Source: Candidatus Sulfurimonas baltica
Lineage (GTDB): Bacteria; Campylobacterota; Campylobacteria; Campylobacterales; Sulfurimonadaceae
DNA: 64,000 nucleotides
Assembly: GCF_015265455.1 (NCBI RefSeq)
Contig: NZ_CP054492.1
Location: 1,488,001 to 1,552,000, forward strand
Direction of reading: 5' to 3'
Shown: positions 9,434 through 17,810 of the stretch, in pieces
How positions within the stretch are numbered: position 1 is the first letter of the stretch
How the letters are laid out: the number at the start of each line of letters is the position of its first letter
Translations under genes and position numbers: made by a program
Notes under the pieces: model-generated
The model's database searches: none
Seen by the model: only the letters and a program-made list of their open reading frames with translations
What the model was told of the DNA's origin: nothing

Positions 9434-10725
9434 ACCATCAAGCACATCATGATGCCTTAACAGGATTACCCAACAGAGTTCTTTTTAACGATAGACTTTC
9501 TCAAGCTATAGAAAAATCTAAACGTAATAAATTAAAATTAGCATTACTTTTTATAGACCTAGACCACTTTAAAGAGATAAACGATTCACTCGGTCATGAC
9601 ATAGGGGATGAAATTTTAAAAGAAGTTACACATAGACTCAGGGGAACAATAAGAGATGAAGATACAGTAGCAAGACTTGGTGGAGATGAGTTTACAGTAA
9701 TACTAGAAGACCTAAATCAAGGACAAGATGCTTCTTCTATAGCAGCTAAACTATTAGAGAGTTTAGCTAAATCTATGCATATCAATGACAATGTTCTATA
9801 TGTATCAAGTAGTATTGGAATCAGTATTTATCCTGACGATGGAGTATCTGCTAAAGACCTTCTTAAGTTTGCGGATTCTGCAATGTATAAAGCAAAAGAT
9901 GATGGGAGAAATAACTTCCAATATTATAACGCTAGCATGACAGAATTAGCATTTGAAAGAGTTGTAATGGAGACAAGTTTAAGAGCTGCTTTAAAAAACA
10001 ATGAATTTATAGTCTACTATCAACCACAAGTAAATGGTGCTACAGATAAGCTCATAGGAATGGAAGCATTAGTTAGATGGCAACACCCAACTATGGGCTT
10101 AGTAGCTCCAGATAAGTTCATCCCCCTTGCGGAATCTACAGGACTAATAGTTGAATTAGATAGATATGTTATGAAAAGAGCAATGATGCAAATATCACAG
10201 TGGTATGAGCAAGGGCTCAACCCTGGAGTATTAGCAATGAATCTTGCTATAAAACAATTTCAAAGACAAGACTTTATCCCAATGTTTAAAGAACTAATGC
10301 AAGAGACAAACTGTCAAGCAGAGTGGCTAGAACTAGAAGTAACAGAAGGTAAAATTATGACACACCCTGAAGAATCTATTAAAATACTAAACGAGATTAG
10401 TGACTTAGGTATAGAATTAGCAGTAGATGACTTTGGAACTGGATACTCTTCATTAGCATACCTCAAAAGGTTACCAATAGATAAACTAAAAATAGACCAA
10501 GCGTTTATAAGAGATTTACCAGACGATGAAGAAGATGCAGTAATTACAAAAGCTGTTATTGCTCTTTCAAAAAGTTTAAATCTCAAAGTAATAGCAGAAG
10601 GTGTTGAGACTAAAGAACAAAGAGACTTTTTAGTTGAAAATGGCTGTAAGAAAATTCAAGGATATTTTTATTCTAAACCTATTCCTGCTGATGAGTTAGA
10701 GCTTATACTAAGGAATGGGTTTTAA
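9430..10725 (+). pseudogene. broken sensor gene, 3' part: GGDEF-EAL (c-di-GMP) output
   Basis: In the +1-shifted frame the sequence continues with LDHQAHHDALTGLPNR, the standard entry to a diguanylate cyclase domain, then RLGGDEFTVILED with an intact GGDEF motif. An EAL phosphodiesterase domain follows, with EALVRWQHP, ELEVTEG, AVDDFGTGYSS and KIDQAFI, the metal and catalytic signatures. The ATG at 9775 lies inside the GGDEF domain and is unlikely to be a real start. With the upstream part it would form a transporter-sensor fused to both c-di-GMP synthesis and breakdown domains. As it stands the output domains are cut from the sensor. Confidence 0.82.
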
Positions 10726-10752
10726 ATATTAACATTTCTGTTTAAGTTCCAG

Positions 10753-10799
10753 AACTAGTTATTTTTGGAACTTTTCTATAAGTTCCAAACTAAATTGTT
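10753..10799 (+). repeat. degenerate attC-like hairpin
   Basis: AAC (10753-10755) to GTT (10797-10799) encloses a long imperfect hairpin whose core is TTTGGAACTT, a 6-base loop, and AAGTTCCAAA. Core arms and AAC/GTT ends resemble the four 60-nt repeats, but the loop is much shorter and the left box does not fit RYYYAAC. It follows the EAL stop by 27 bases, so it could equally be the terminator of that gene. Confidence 0.35.
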
Positions 10800-10858
10800 T
10801 AACTATGATACAATTTTTTACACTCTCAATTTTAATGACTATCGAGCATTATCTTAAT

Positions 10859-11770
10859 CTAATCCTCTAGATTAAGCCACCAGCCAATCACATTTTTATG
10901 TTTTTGGGCTGCTTTGTAAAACCACTCTTCAAGTGCCATTCCATCAAGACCCATGCCGTTTTTACTCTCAAACTGTTCTTCGTATTCCTCTTGCGAGCCA
11001 AAGCCCTCTAGTATTGCAACAATCGAGTATCTTGCACCAATATTGTCGTTATGGTTAGATTTTAAAAGTTCCATAAAAATATTTAAAGCAATATCTTTAT
11101 CTTCGTTTGCCCATATAAACATTCCATAGTTAAATATCATCCGTATAATATGTCTATTTTCTATAAATCCCCAAGGAAGTTCATCTGGAAATCTACCATT
11201 GTTGTCTATGAGGTCTATTGCTCTTTTAAAACCTTCTTCCATAATCTTTATAGCATTTTTAAAATCACGATCCATTAAGTGGTATTCATGGAGTGTTATG
11301 TATGGATCAAAGTAGTCAGCATCTTTTTTAACAATGCCTTTTAAAGCTTTAATGCTCTTTTTGACATCATCAGCTTCAGGAGATTCTATAAACTCCCAGT
11401 AAAGCTCATTCACTTCAAACCTGTCTTTATCTATAAACTCATAAGGTTCATCAGTTCGCAGATGCTTTGCTCTGCCCTCTAACCAAAACTCTACATCAAA
11501 TGCTTTTTGTGTAATGGCAGAGCCTTTAACATCAAAATACTCTCCAACACTTTTTGCAGTGATACCACCTCTACCGTTAAGGTTATTTCGTTTAAGATAG
11601 ATATAAACAATTGCCCCAGCCAAAAGATTTGGTTTTTGAGCATCTTGTATCATTTGTGGATTATTTTTGTTTAGAGTTTCTAACATATTTAAAGGCTCAG
11701 GACTTACTTTTAAAAACTCAAAGCTGTACTTGCGAAGTTGGTGTTCTATTGTTTTGTAATTATCTGTCAT
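10859..11770 (-). CDS. hypothetical protein with TPR-like helical C-terminal half
   Basis: The 303-residue soluble protein has an N-terminal region containing LLAGAIVYIYLKRNNLNGRG and GITAKSVGEYFDVKGSAITQ. This resembles a cyclin/TFIIB-like or HTH arrangement of the kind in DUF6398-type proteins; the assignment is from memory and uncertain. From about residue 140 helical pairs with TPR-like spacing follow (DADYFDPYITLHEYHLMDRD; NAIKIMEEGFKRAI; YGMFIWANEDKDIALNIFMELL). No catalytic motif or signal peptide is visible. It is transcribed away from the toxin-antitoxin operator region and has no close partner. Function unknown. Confidence 0.7.
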   Translation of the reverse strand: MTDNYKTIEHQLRKYSFEFLKVSPEPLNMLETLNKNNPQMIQDAQKPNLLAGAIVYIYLKRNNLNGRGGITAKSVGEYFDVKGSAITQKAFDVEFWLEGRAKHLRTDEPYEFIDKDRFEVNELYWEFIESPEADDVKKSIKALKGIVKKDADYFDPYITLHEYHLMDRDFKNAIKIMEEGFKRAIDLIDNNGRFPDELPWGFIENRHIIRMIFNYGMFIWANEDKDIALNIFMELLKSNHNDNIGARYSIVAILEGFGSQEEYEEQFESKNGMGLDGMALEEWFYKAAQKHKNVIGWWLNLED

Positions 11771-11934
11771 TTAGGTTACCTATAGAGTGTATTAATAAGC
11801 ACTGTATAAAACTTTTTTAAAAACATTGTCTCATGCACGCTATTTACTGGCTTTTTAATTCTAATTTTATTCAATATATATTCAAATATAGCTTCATTTG
11901 CTTGTGCTCTGATATAGAATTTAATGTGATGTAT

Positions 11935-11966
11935 CAGTGTTTCACAGTCTCTGTAGGTTTTGGAGC
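11935..11966. repeat. isolated right-end-like IS1182 sequence
   Basis: TTTCACAGTCTC followed 8 bases later by TTTGGAGC resembles the right end of the IS1182-like element plus its target flank at copy 2. No transposase remnant adjoins it. It may be a scar of an excised or deleted copy. The remainder of 11771-12014 contains no gene I can support. Confidence 0.4.
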
Positions 11967-12014
11967 TTTTAACTTCTTATGTTAAGAAAGCTCTTCTAAA
12001 TAAGGGTCAATTTA

Positions 12015-12293
12015 CTATGCACTAGCTTGAAGTTTCACACCAAAACTATCTAGTACTTTCATTATAGTTTCAAACCTAGGTTTAGAGTCAGCACTAAATG
12101 TTTTGTAGAGACTTTCACGTCCTAGGCCTGTATCTTTTGCTATTTGGCTCATACCTTTAGCTTTTGCTATATTTCCAATAGCTTCTAGCAGTTCATTCAT
12201 ATCACCATCTTCAAGTACTTGAGTGAGATACTCTGCTATCATCTCTTTAGAATCTAAATATTGAGACACATCGAATGTTGTTAACTTAGTCAT
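12015..12293 (-). CDS. antitoxin of RelE/HigB-type module (COG3636-like HTH)
   Basis: The 92-residue protein reads like the probable addiction-module antidote family. An N-terminal strand (TFDVSQYLDSKEMIAEYLTQVLEDGD) is followed by the HTH MSQIAKDTGLGRESLYKTFS and a tail ending FGVKLQASA. It would bind DNA through the HTH and the toxin through the rest. It begins one base after the toxin stop, so it is translationally coupled. The toxin-first order is usual for HigBA-like pairs. The operon promoter carries a perfect palindrome that is the likely site of autorepression. Confidence 0.85.
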   Translation of the reverse strand: MTKLTTFDVSQYLDSKEMIAEYLTQVLEDGDMNELLEAIGNIAKAKGMSQIAKDTGLGRESLYKTFSADSKPRFETIMKVLDSFGVKLQASA

Positions 12294-12294
12294 C

Positions 12295-12585
12295 TTATAA
12301 CTCCTTTGCTATTTTTTTAGCTTTTACAATATCTTCTGACTGGGTAGATTTATCTCCAGCAATAAGAAGAATCACTATTTCTTCCTTTCGTATGGTGTAA
12401 TAAACTCTATACCCTGGTCCAGTAGTAATTCGAAGTTCGCTAATCTCTGAAGAGATTGATTTATAATCTCCAAAATTACCCTCTTGAGCTCTTTGAATTC
12501 TTCTTAAAATAGCTACTTTAGCTTTTGTATCTTTTAACTTGAGTAGCCATTTAGAGAATATTTCAGTTTGTTTAATCATATACAT
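12295..12585 (-). CDS. RelE/ParE-family toxin (COG3657-like killer protein)
   Basis: The protein is about 96 residues from the ATG at 12585 (MYMIKQTEIFSKWL). It shows the family pattern KLKDTKAKVAILRRIQRAQEGNFGD, the strand ELRITTGPGYRVYYT, and LLIAGDKSTQ with a basic C-terminal helix. Relatives are ribosome-dependent mRNA interferases or gyrase poisons. A longer open frame reaches 12696, but the start at 12585 fits the family length and lies 6 bases downstream of a good -10 box, so the extension would be outside the transcript. The short leader leaves little room for a ribosome binding site. A second ATG at 12579 is possible. Confidence 0.85.
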   Translation of the reverse strand: MYMIKQTEIFSKWLLKLKDTKAKVAILRRIQRAQEGNFGDYKSISSEISELRITTGPGYRVYYTIRKEEIVILLIAGDKSTQSEDIVKAKKIAKEL

Positions 12586-12591
12586 GTTTAT

Positions 12592-12621
12592 ATTGTATCT
12601 AATTAGATACATATCTGTCAA
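12592..12621 (-). promoter_or_regulatory. toxin-antitoxin promoter with palindromic operator
   Basis: On the minus strand TTGACA (12616-12621) and TACAAT (12592-12597) are spaced by 18 bases, a near-consensus sigma-70 promoter. The perfect 18-bp palindrome TGTATCTAATTAGATACA (12594-12611) fills the spacer and overlaps the -10 box. A repressor bound there would block polymerase, as in autoregulated toxin-antitoxin operons. Confidence 0.8.
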
Positions 12622-12708
12622 TAACAAAATTCTTATAGAAATACCAATACTCTTTACAAACCTATTGATATATGAGATAAATAGTAAGTTCAACACAAAG
12701 GATGAACT

Positions 12709-13272
12709 ATGAACGTAGGTTATGCAAGAGTTTCAACTTCTAGCCAAAATCTTGAGAATCAAATTGATCAACTTAAAGATGCTGGCTGTGTAAAGATTTT
12801 CTCTGAAAAAAAATCTGGTAAAAATAAAGCTGATCGTCAGCAGTTCAATATCATGATGGATTTCGTTCGAGAGGGAGATATACTTTTTATTACAAAGCTT
12901 GATAGATTAGCAAGGTCTGTAATAGACCTTCAGAATATAGCGAAGTCTTTAGAAGATAAAAATATTGATCTCAAAGTCATTCAACAAAGCATTGATACTA
13001 CAACACCGGCAGGAAGATTATTATTTACAATGCTAGGTGCTATTGCAGAGTTTGAAAGAGATCTTATTAACGAGCGAGTTAGAGAAGGAATTGAAGCTGC
13101 AAAGAAAAAAGGCGTTCAATTTGGAAGAAAAGCTATTCTAAATAGTAAAGAGAAAAATGTCATATATAAGGAACACGAAAAAGGAAAGTCTGTGGCATGG
13201 CTGTCAAAATTCTTCCATGTTGCTCGTAATACGATCTATAGAGCTATTAAAGATGTAGCTAAAAAGAAGTAG
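12709..13272 (+). CDS. serine recombinase, resolvase/invertase family
   Basis: The 187-residue protein has the complete resolvase layout. GYARVSTSSQNLENQ carries the catalytic Ser near residue 10, FITKLDRLARS carries the conserved active-site Arg residues, and the E helix TPAGRLLFTMLGAIAEFERDLI is followed by a C-terminal HTH (SVAWLSKFFHVARNTIYRAI). AAAGGA seven bases upstream supports the ATG. Length matches Tn3-type resolvases and Gin/Hin invertases. No res site or invertible segment was identified beside it. Attc-like copy 3 starts about 30 bases after its stop, so it may be a cassette gene or a transposon remnant. Confidence 0.92.
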   Translation: MNVGYARVSTSSQNLENQIDQLKDAGCVKIFSEKKSGKNKADRQQFNIMMDFVREGDILFITKLDRLARSVIDLQNIAKSLEDKNIDLKVIQQSIDTTTPAGRLLFTMLGAIAEFERDLINERVREGIEAAKKKGVQFGRKAILNSKEKNVIYKEHEKGKSVAWLSKFFHVARNTIYRAIKDVAKKK

Positions 13273-13301
13273 TCAGTTTGACTACTTCATAATGTTCAAA
13301 A

Positions 13302-13365
13302 ATCCAACTCTATTTGGAACAATCTTTCTGTTACTAAAAATTGTTCCAAATATAAGAGGTTCAGA
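13302..13365 (+). repeat. attC-like 60-nt hairpin repeat, copy 3
   Basis: ATCCAAC (13302-13308) to GTT (13359-13361) is 60 nt, with inner arms TATTTGGAACAA and TTGTTCCAAATA pairing perfectly. It lacks the TTTGTGGAGC hairpin arm upstream that copies 1, 2 and 4 have. It follows the resolvase gene directly. Confidence 0.55.
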
Positions 13366-13493
13366 AACACTTTCATAAGACAGGACTTGAGATATTTATT
13401 ATACATATTAGATGGTTTTGTGAAAAGTGTATTAGGAGTCTGCTTTGTGAGACACTGAAGATATTTTTGTATAATGACTTCAAGGATTTTATA

Positions 13494-14093
13494 ATGCAGA
13501 ATGAAAGTACAGATATTAAAATAGCATTAAGGCTAGCAATTGAACAAACTAATAACGTGGCTGACTGGTTAGATGGATTAACTGTGGATATAGGATTACT
13601 TGAGAAAGTAGTTGGAGCATATGTTTTAATCACAAAAGAGCATCAACACTCAATTATTAATCTGATTGAAGATAATAGACGAATATCTGCAGCAGCTTTA
13701 GTACGTCCACAATACGATGCTATGGTTCGTGGTACTTGGTTGGCTTTTAAAGGTAATGAAGTTATAGCCAATAAAATTTATAAAGATGAATATAAATTTA
13801 AAGGACTTGAAAAAATGTGTAAACAAATTGATGTATTGTTAACTGATGACTTTTTTTCAAGAGTTCATAAAAATAATATTAATGCCTTGCATAGTTATAC
13901 ACATGGTGGATGGCATATGCTTTCAAGATGTCTAGATGAAAATTATATAGCATCTTCTTTTACAGATTCAGAAATGATAGAAATTTTAAATGCAACAACG
14001 ATGAATATGCTGATGATAGTCCTTGCTTATGCTGTTAGAATAGATGATGAAATCTTAATGAAGAAAGCTAAAAGAGAGATAATACAAAAATAG
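13494..14093 (+). CDS. hypothetical helical protein
   Basis: This soluble, mostly helical protein of about 199 residues contains ALVRPQYDAMVRGTWLAF and INALHSYTHGGWHMLSR. The latter His-rich motif recalls DUF6988/DUF5677-type proteins of unknown function, an assignment I make only loosely. I chose ATG 13494 because AAGGA lies 7 bases upstream; an in-frame TTG at 13467 would add nine residues. It is the first gene after attC-like copy 3 and is followed by a small membrane protein, an interrupted membrane protein and a possible nuclease, all on the plus strand. Confidence 0.7.
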   Translation: MQNESTDIKIALRLAIEQTNNVADWLDGLTVDIGLLEKVVGAYVLITKEHQHSIINLIEDNRRISAAALVRPQYDAMVRGTWLAFKGNEVIANKIYKDEYKFKGLEKMCKQIDVLLTDDFFSRVHKNNINALHSYTHGGWHMLSRCLDENYIASSFTDSEMIEILNATTMNMLMIVLAYAVRIDDEILMKKAKREIIQK

Positions 14094-14209
14094 TTTAACC
14101 TCATGCACTTTGTGAGTTTATTTTTATTAGTGTATTTATGCCCTTGTCTAATATCTCGATAAATTATATACTTAGAATAACAAAGTAAAAAAGCTAAAAG
14201 GATTTAAAA

Positions 14210-14422
14210 ATGGAATTAGTAATATTAGTATATATGACAATATCAATTATGGCAGGATATGCAATTGTACGTGGAGGTAAGATACTAATAACTTTAGGGG
14301 TAATTTTACTAATAGTGTCACTAAGTAGTAACCCTACGATAATGGCTTTTAACGTTATAGGATATATTATGGGAGCTATAATAGCTTATCTAATTAAAAA
14401 GAAGGCCTCAAAAAATAACTGA
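14210..14422 (+). CDS. small two-helix membrane protein
   Basis: The 70-residue protein is almost entirely hydrophobic, with helices at about 2-20 and 27-62 broken near a Pro, and ends in a basic tail KKKASKNN. AAAAGGA eight bases upstream gives a good start signal. No family is recognised. It lies 46 bases before the interrupted membrane-protein gene and may belong to the same unit. Confidence 0.6.
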   Translation: MELVILVYMTISIMAGYAIVRGGKILITLGVILLIVSLSSNPTIMAFNVIGYIMGAIIAYLIKKKASKNN

Positions 14423-14467
14423 TATTTAGCTATATATACATGAAACATAAATAAAAAGGGATTTTTA

Positions 14468-14622
14468 ATGAAAAAAATAATTTAGTTTTATTATTAAATA
14501 TTTTGAACGCTAAAGCAACCGTAAACAATGCATATATTGAAAGTATAATAATGAAAGTAGCATCAACTGGACACTTAGACAAGCAAAGTCACACATTACT
14601 TTGGAATGAATTAAATAAGTTA
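14468..14622 (+). pseudogene. 5' fragment of membrane protein interrupted by IS4-like copy B
   Basis: ATG 14468 has AAGGG upstream but meets TAG after five codons. If the A run at 14471-14477 had one more A, the frame would read MKKNNLVLLLNILNAKA, a signal-peptide-like start, and continue as NAYIESIIMKVASTGHLDKQ up to the IS. The open 47-codon stretch joins in frame to the sequence beyond the IS. Two lesions are therefore inferred: a homopolymer frameshift and the IS insertion. Confidence 0.5.
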
Positions 14623-16108
14623 CTCAACTTTCGCACATAAAACCTAACTCTTTTTGAGTATAAGCACTGAGCACAGCGATAATATTGAGTAAATTTTTAT
14701 TATCCTTGACAACATTTTGGATTTCAGAGATTTTTGTCAGTATTTTAATAAAGAGTTGCATTGATATTGCCAGTGTTTCAAGCTCACATTCTAAATCTCT
14801 AAAGAGTTCTCCAAGAGTTTGTGGTTCATGCTTTATACGGTTAATATAACTTACAATGTTATATGCAAACATAGATAGTGTTATTTTTGCAATTAGTGAT
14901 TCATAGATACGATTTTCTTCTTTTCCAAAACCGAAGAGGTTTCTGAGATCTTTATAGCCTTGTTCAATATTCCATCTCTTTTTATAAGTTGCTAGAATCT
15001 CTTTGCCTGCAATAGTAATATCACTTGAGATAAAAACTAACAACTCTTTACTTGTGTGTAAAAATACGAGCTTGACTTTACCTAAAACTGCATGTTCTAC
15101 AATGGCATCGAAATATTTGTACGATATTTTGCCATGTTTACCACTACTTTTGTGACGATAGTTTTTCATACTGTCATAGATTGCATTCATAGTTTTATGT
15201 TTGCCTTTAAAGTTCCAAATAAGTTTATTGTTTGGAAGTCTTGCTATTACTGGCATACCAAGTTCATTAGCTTGATGTATGAAATTCGGTTTAGCATACC
15301 AGCTATCTACGAGCAAGTAATCTGCATCAACACCGTTATCCAAAGCTCTTTGCAGCATCTCAATAGCTAGTATATTTTTGCCTTTAGTAATTTCACTCTT
15401 TCTCTGATATGCATTACTTCTGTGATGTAGCTTATTTGTGAACTCTGAAATATCTTTTCTATTGCTACCATTCATTTTTATAGAAAAATCTAATTGAAAA
15501 GTTGAATGTGAATCTGCATAATTTAGAGATACGATATTGAGCGCATTGATACTCCTATGTTCTTTATTGCTCCAAATATATTTACAGCTTCCCTCAATGT
15601 ATTTACCTCTCTTAGACTCTACTGTATCGTCAATAATGAGTAAGCGATGTTCACCATTTTTATGTAGTGGTTTTATTCTTTGCAAAAGTGCAGTAGTACT
15701 TAGCATTAAAAACTTTCGCCAGTTGTAACGACTATCTTTGATAAATCTGTAATAGGCATCTTTCCCAAATGCACTATCGCTCTTTTTTATAAATGTTGAC
15801 TGGCGTTTTTGCATCACTAACATATAAACGAAGTGTAATATTATTTGAAATGGTGGATAGCCAACATTTCGTTTAATGAAGTTGCTCTGCTTAAGTATTT
15901 TTGTGATTTTTATCTCTGTTAGCACTTCAAGTATTGGATTCTTTAATATGCTTCTCACTGCAGTTTGTATATAATTGTCAAGTTCCATAAAATAGCCTTG
16001 TATTTTTGATGTTGTGGTGACAAAATTATACTAAAAAGTGGCTATTTATGGGCTTTAATACTCAAATTAAGTTCGTGGATTTAGTGAAATCTATGTGCGA
16101 AAGTTGAG
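14623..16108 (-). mobile_element. IS4-like insertion sequence, copy B
   Basis: It is identical in length (1486 bp) and almost identical in sequence to copy A, with the same 16-bp ends CTCAACTTTCGCACAT. It is flanked by TTA at 14620-14622 and 16109-16111. Removing the element and one TTA restores an open frame between the two flanks, so it inserted as a single unit into a gene. Confidence 0.88.
14624..15988 (-). CDS. IS4-like DDE transposase (copy B)
   Basis: This 454-residue protein is the same as copy A apart from one residue (Ser for Gly in HTSKEL), caused by a single C/T difference. The DDE regions IIDDTVESKRGK and LLVDSWYAK and the C-terminal YKKRWNIEQGYKDLR are intact, so it is probably functional. 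Its stop codon overlaps the inverted end. Copies A and B lie in the same orientation 8 kb apart, so recombination between them could delete everything from the broken c-di-GMP gene to the genes around 14.4 kb. Confidence 0.88.
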   Translation of the reverse strand: MELDNYIQTAVRSILKNPILEVLTEIKITKILKQSNFIKRNVGYPPFQIILHFVYMLVMQKRQSTFIKKSDSAFGKDAYYRFIKDSRYNWRKFLMLSTTALLQRIKPLHKNGEHRLLIIDDTVESKRGKYIEGSCKYIWSNKEHRSINALNIVSLNYADSHSTFQLDFSIKMNGSNRKDISEFTNKLHHRSNAYQRKSEITKGKNILAIEMLQRALDNGVDADYLLVDSWYAKPNFIHQANELGMPVIARLPNNKLIWNFKGKHKTMNAIYDSMKNYRHKSSGKHGKISYKYFDAIVEHAVLGKVKLVFLHTSKELLVFISSDITIAGKEILATYKKRWNIEQGYKDLRNLFGFGKEENRIYESLIAKITLSMFAYNIVSYINRIKHEPQTLGELFRDLECELETLAISMQLFIKILTKISEIQNVVKDNKNLLNIIAVLSAYTQKELGFMCES

Positions 16109-16903
16109 TTATTAAGTATATTCATTATATCTATAGTAACAATTCAGAATACCAGATGGCATATGAATATGCAAGTAGATTATTATTTAGAAGCCCCTCA
16201 AAAAAGTTCTTTTGGATATACGAATACATATGACAAGATAGAACGATATGAAAAAGTTCGAAAATCAGTCAACACTTCTTCTAAGTGGTCAGGAGTAAGT
16301 GGTGTATTCTATTTCACTGATTTAGGTATGTTTATTAATAATCAAAAATATAATTCTGGTTTTAAAAACGATATAAAATTCAATATTAGTGATAGTCAGA
16401 TTATGAATATCTTAGATGAAAATAATTTAGTGATTAATGATTATTCAACAATTGCACAAGCTAAGAATATTGAACATTTAAAGAATTTAATTAAATTGGC
16501 AAAATTAGAAAAAAGTAATCTACATAATATAGTTTATACACTAAACAATTATGGTGATTTTGCAGAACTAAAAGTCATAACATTTGCAATGCACACTTTA
16601 TTTGACTATAAAACCTATATTTCTATTATTCTATTAATAATTGGATATTTTACTGTCAAAAAACTATTACTATTTATTTATCGTAAAGTTGTTGCAAAAA
16701 CTCAAGAGTATAAAAGAAAAATATATGAATATAAAATCAAGACAATTGCAGAAGAAGAATCCATAAGAGTTAGTGTCAAAAAATCAATGGATAATTCAGA
16801 AGACGAATCAGATTTACAAAATTTAATCAATAAAGCAGTCGCTAGTGGAGATTCTGAAACAGCACAAGCACTATTGAAAATATTAAATTCTAAAAAAAAC
16901 TAA
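16109..16903 (+). pseudogene. 3' part of interrupted membrane protein
   Basis: The frame is open from the IS edge and reads LLSIFIISIVTIQNTRWHMN before the ATG at 16163, from which 246 residues run to 16903. It has a soluble N-terminal region (DKIERYEKVRKSVNTSSKWSG), one clear membrane segment (ISIILLIIGYFTVKKLLLFIY) near residue 155, then a charged coiled coil and an acidic linker. The C-terminal helix pair NKAVASGDSETAQALLKIL resembles a small protein-interaction module. The distal part could still be made from 16163. No family is recognised. It ends 10 bases before the nuclease-like gene, suggesting joint expression. Confidence 0.6.
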
Positions 16904-16913
16904 AGATAATTAG

Positions 16914-17810
16914 TTGGATAAACTGTTTATTTTAAGAGAAGAAATAAATTATCATCAAGCATACAGAAATATTGCAGAAGAAAAATCTGAATTAGCAATG
17001 CAAGCTAAAAAATATTATCAAGATTTATATGAAACATATCAAAAAGAACAATGCGAAGAATCAAATTTTTTAGATGGTTTAGAAAAACAATGGTATACCA
17101 GAGTATGGGAGTTATACTTTGCAACTCAATTAAAAGAATTAAATTTTGATATAAGTTGTCCAAAAGCTAAAGGACATCCAGACTTAAAACTTATACATAA
17201 AGAAGAAACGATATGGATTGAATGTACAACTATCTCGAAGGGGGATAATGCTGTTGTTGAGTATGAAGATGGCGAAATACATACACTTAATGATGAAGAT
17301 TATATATCTAGAATAACATCTGCAATTGCTACAAAAAATGAACAGATTAATAAACAAATTGATAATGGTGTTATTGGTCAAAATGATATAGTTATCATAG
17401 CAATTAATACTGGTGAATTAAATTTAGCAAAAATTGCTCAAATGGATAATTCACTCATTCATAAAGCATTATATGGTATTGGAAATTTATCTTATAATTT
17501 TAAGAAAAAAGAATCTTTTAATTCTTCCAGATTTAATATTGAAAGTGCAAATGGTTCAAAAATAAAAACAAATTTATTTACTACAAATGAATATGAAAAT
17601 ATAAGTGGAATAATTTTTTCAAATTGGAAACCTACAGAAATACATGAATCTATAAAAAATGATTTTGAGTTTACTCATAATTTATTTGCGAGAAATAGTT
17701 TAGAGAATGGCTTTTTTAAAATTGGTATGGAGTATCTTCCATTTAAAAATAATGGTGTTGGTGAGTTTGAAAAAATAGGGGAGTGTAATAAATTCTGTGT
17801 CAACACCTAA
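16914..17810 (+). CDS. possible PD-(D/E)XK nuclease-fold protein
   Basis: The 298-residue protein begins at TTG with a charged helical N terminus (REEINYHQAYRNIAEEKSE). Around residues 75-105 it reads WELYFATQLKEL, then KGHPDLKL, then TIWIECTTISKG. A helix followed by PD and a strand with E-C-T is the skeleton of a PD-(D/E)XK nuclease, with T in place of the usual K two positions after E, so activity is uncertain. Codons from about 17779 onward belong to the IS256-like element: without it the protein would end EFEKIVY, whereas now it ends EFEKIGECNKFCVNT. Only the last few residues changed, so function may persist. The link to the upstream membrane protein suggests a two-component system. Confidence 0.65.
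   Translation: MDKLFILREEINYHQAYRNIAEEKSELAMQAKKYYQDLYETYQKEQCEESNFLDGLEKQWYTRVWELYFATQLKELNFDISCPKAKGHPDLKLIHKEETIWIECTTISKGDNAVVEYEDGEIHTLNDEDYISRITSAIATKNEQINKQIDNGVIGQNDIVIIAINTGELNLAKIAQMDNSLIHKALYGIGNLSYNFKKKESFNSSRFNIESANGSKIKTNLFTTNEYENISGIIFSNWKPTEIHESIKNDFEFTHNLFARNSLENGFFKIGMEYLPFKNNGVGEFEKIGECNKFCVNT

Noticed and set aside
12586-12696. N-terminal extension of the toxin to 12696
   Set aside because: It runs through the operon's own promoter and operator and exceeds the family length.
12709-13272. Resolvase as the integrase of the attC-like array
   Set aside because: It is a serine recombinase; integron integrases are tyrosine recombinases with a distinct patch, and none is seen in the window.
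5199-16108. The two IS4-like copies as the ends of one composite transposon
   Set aside because: Each copy has its own TTA repeats, and removing copy B alone restores a reading frame, so copy B is an independent insertion. Recombination between them remains possible.
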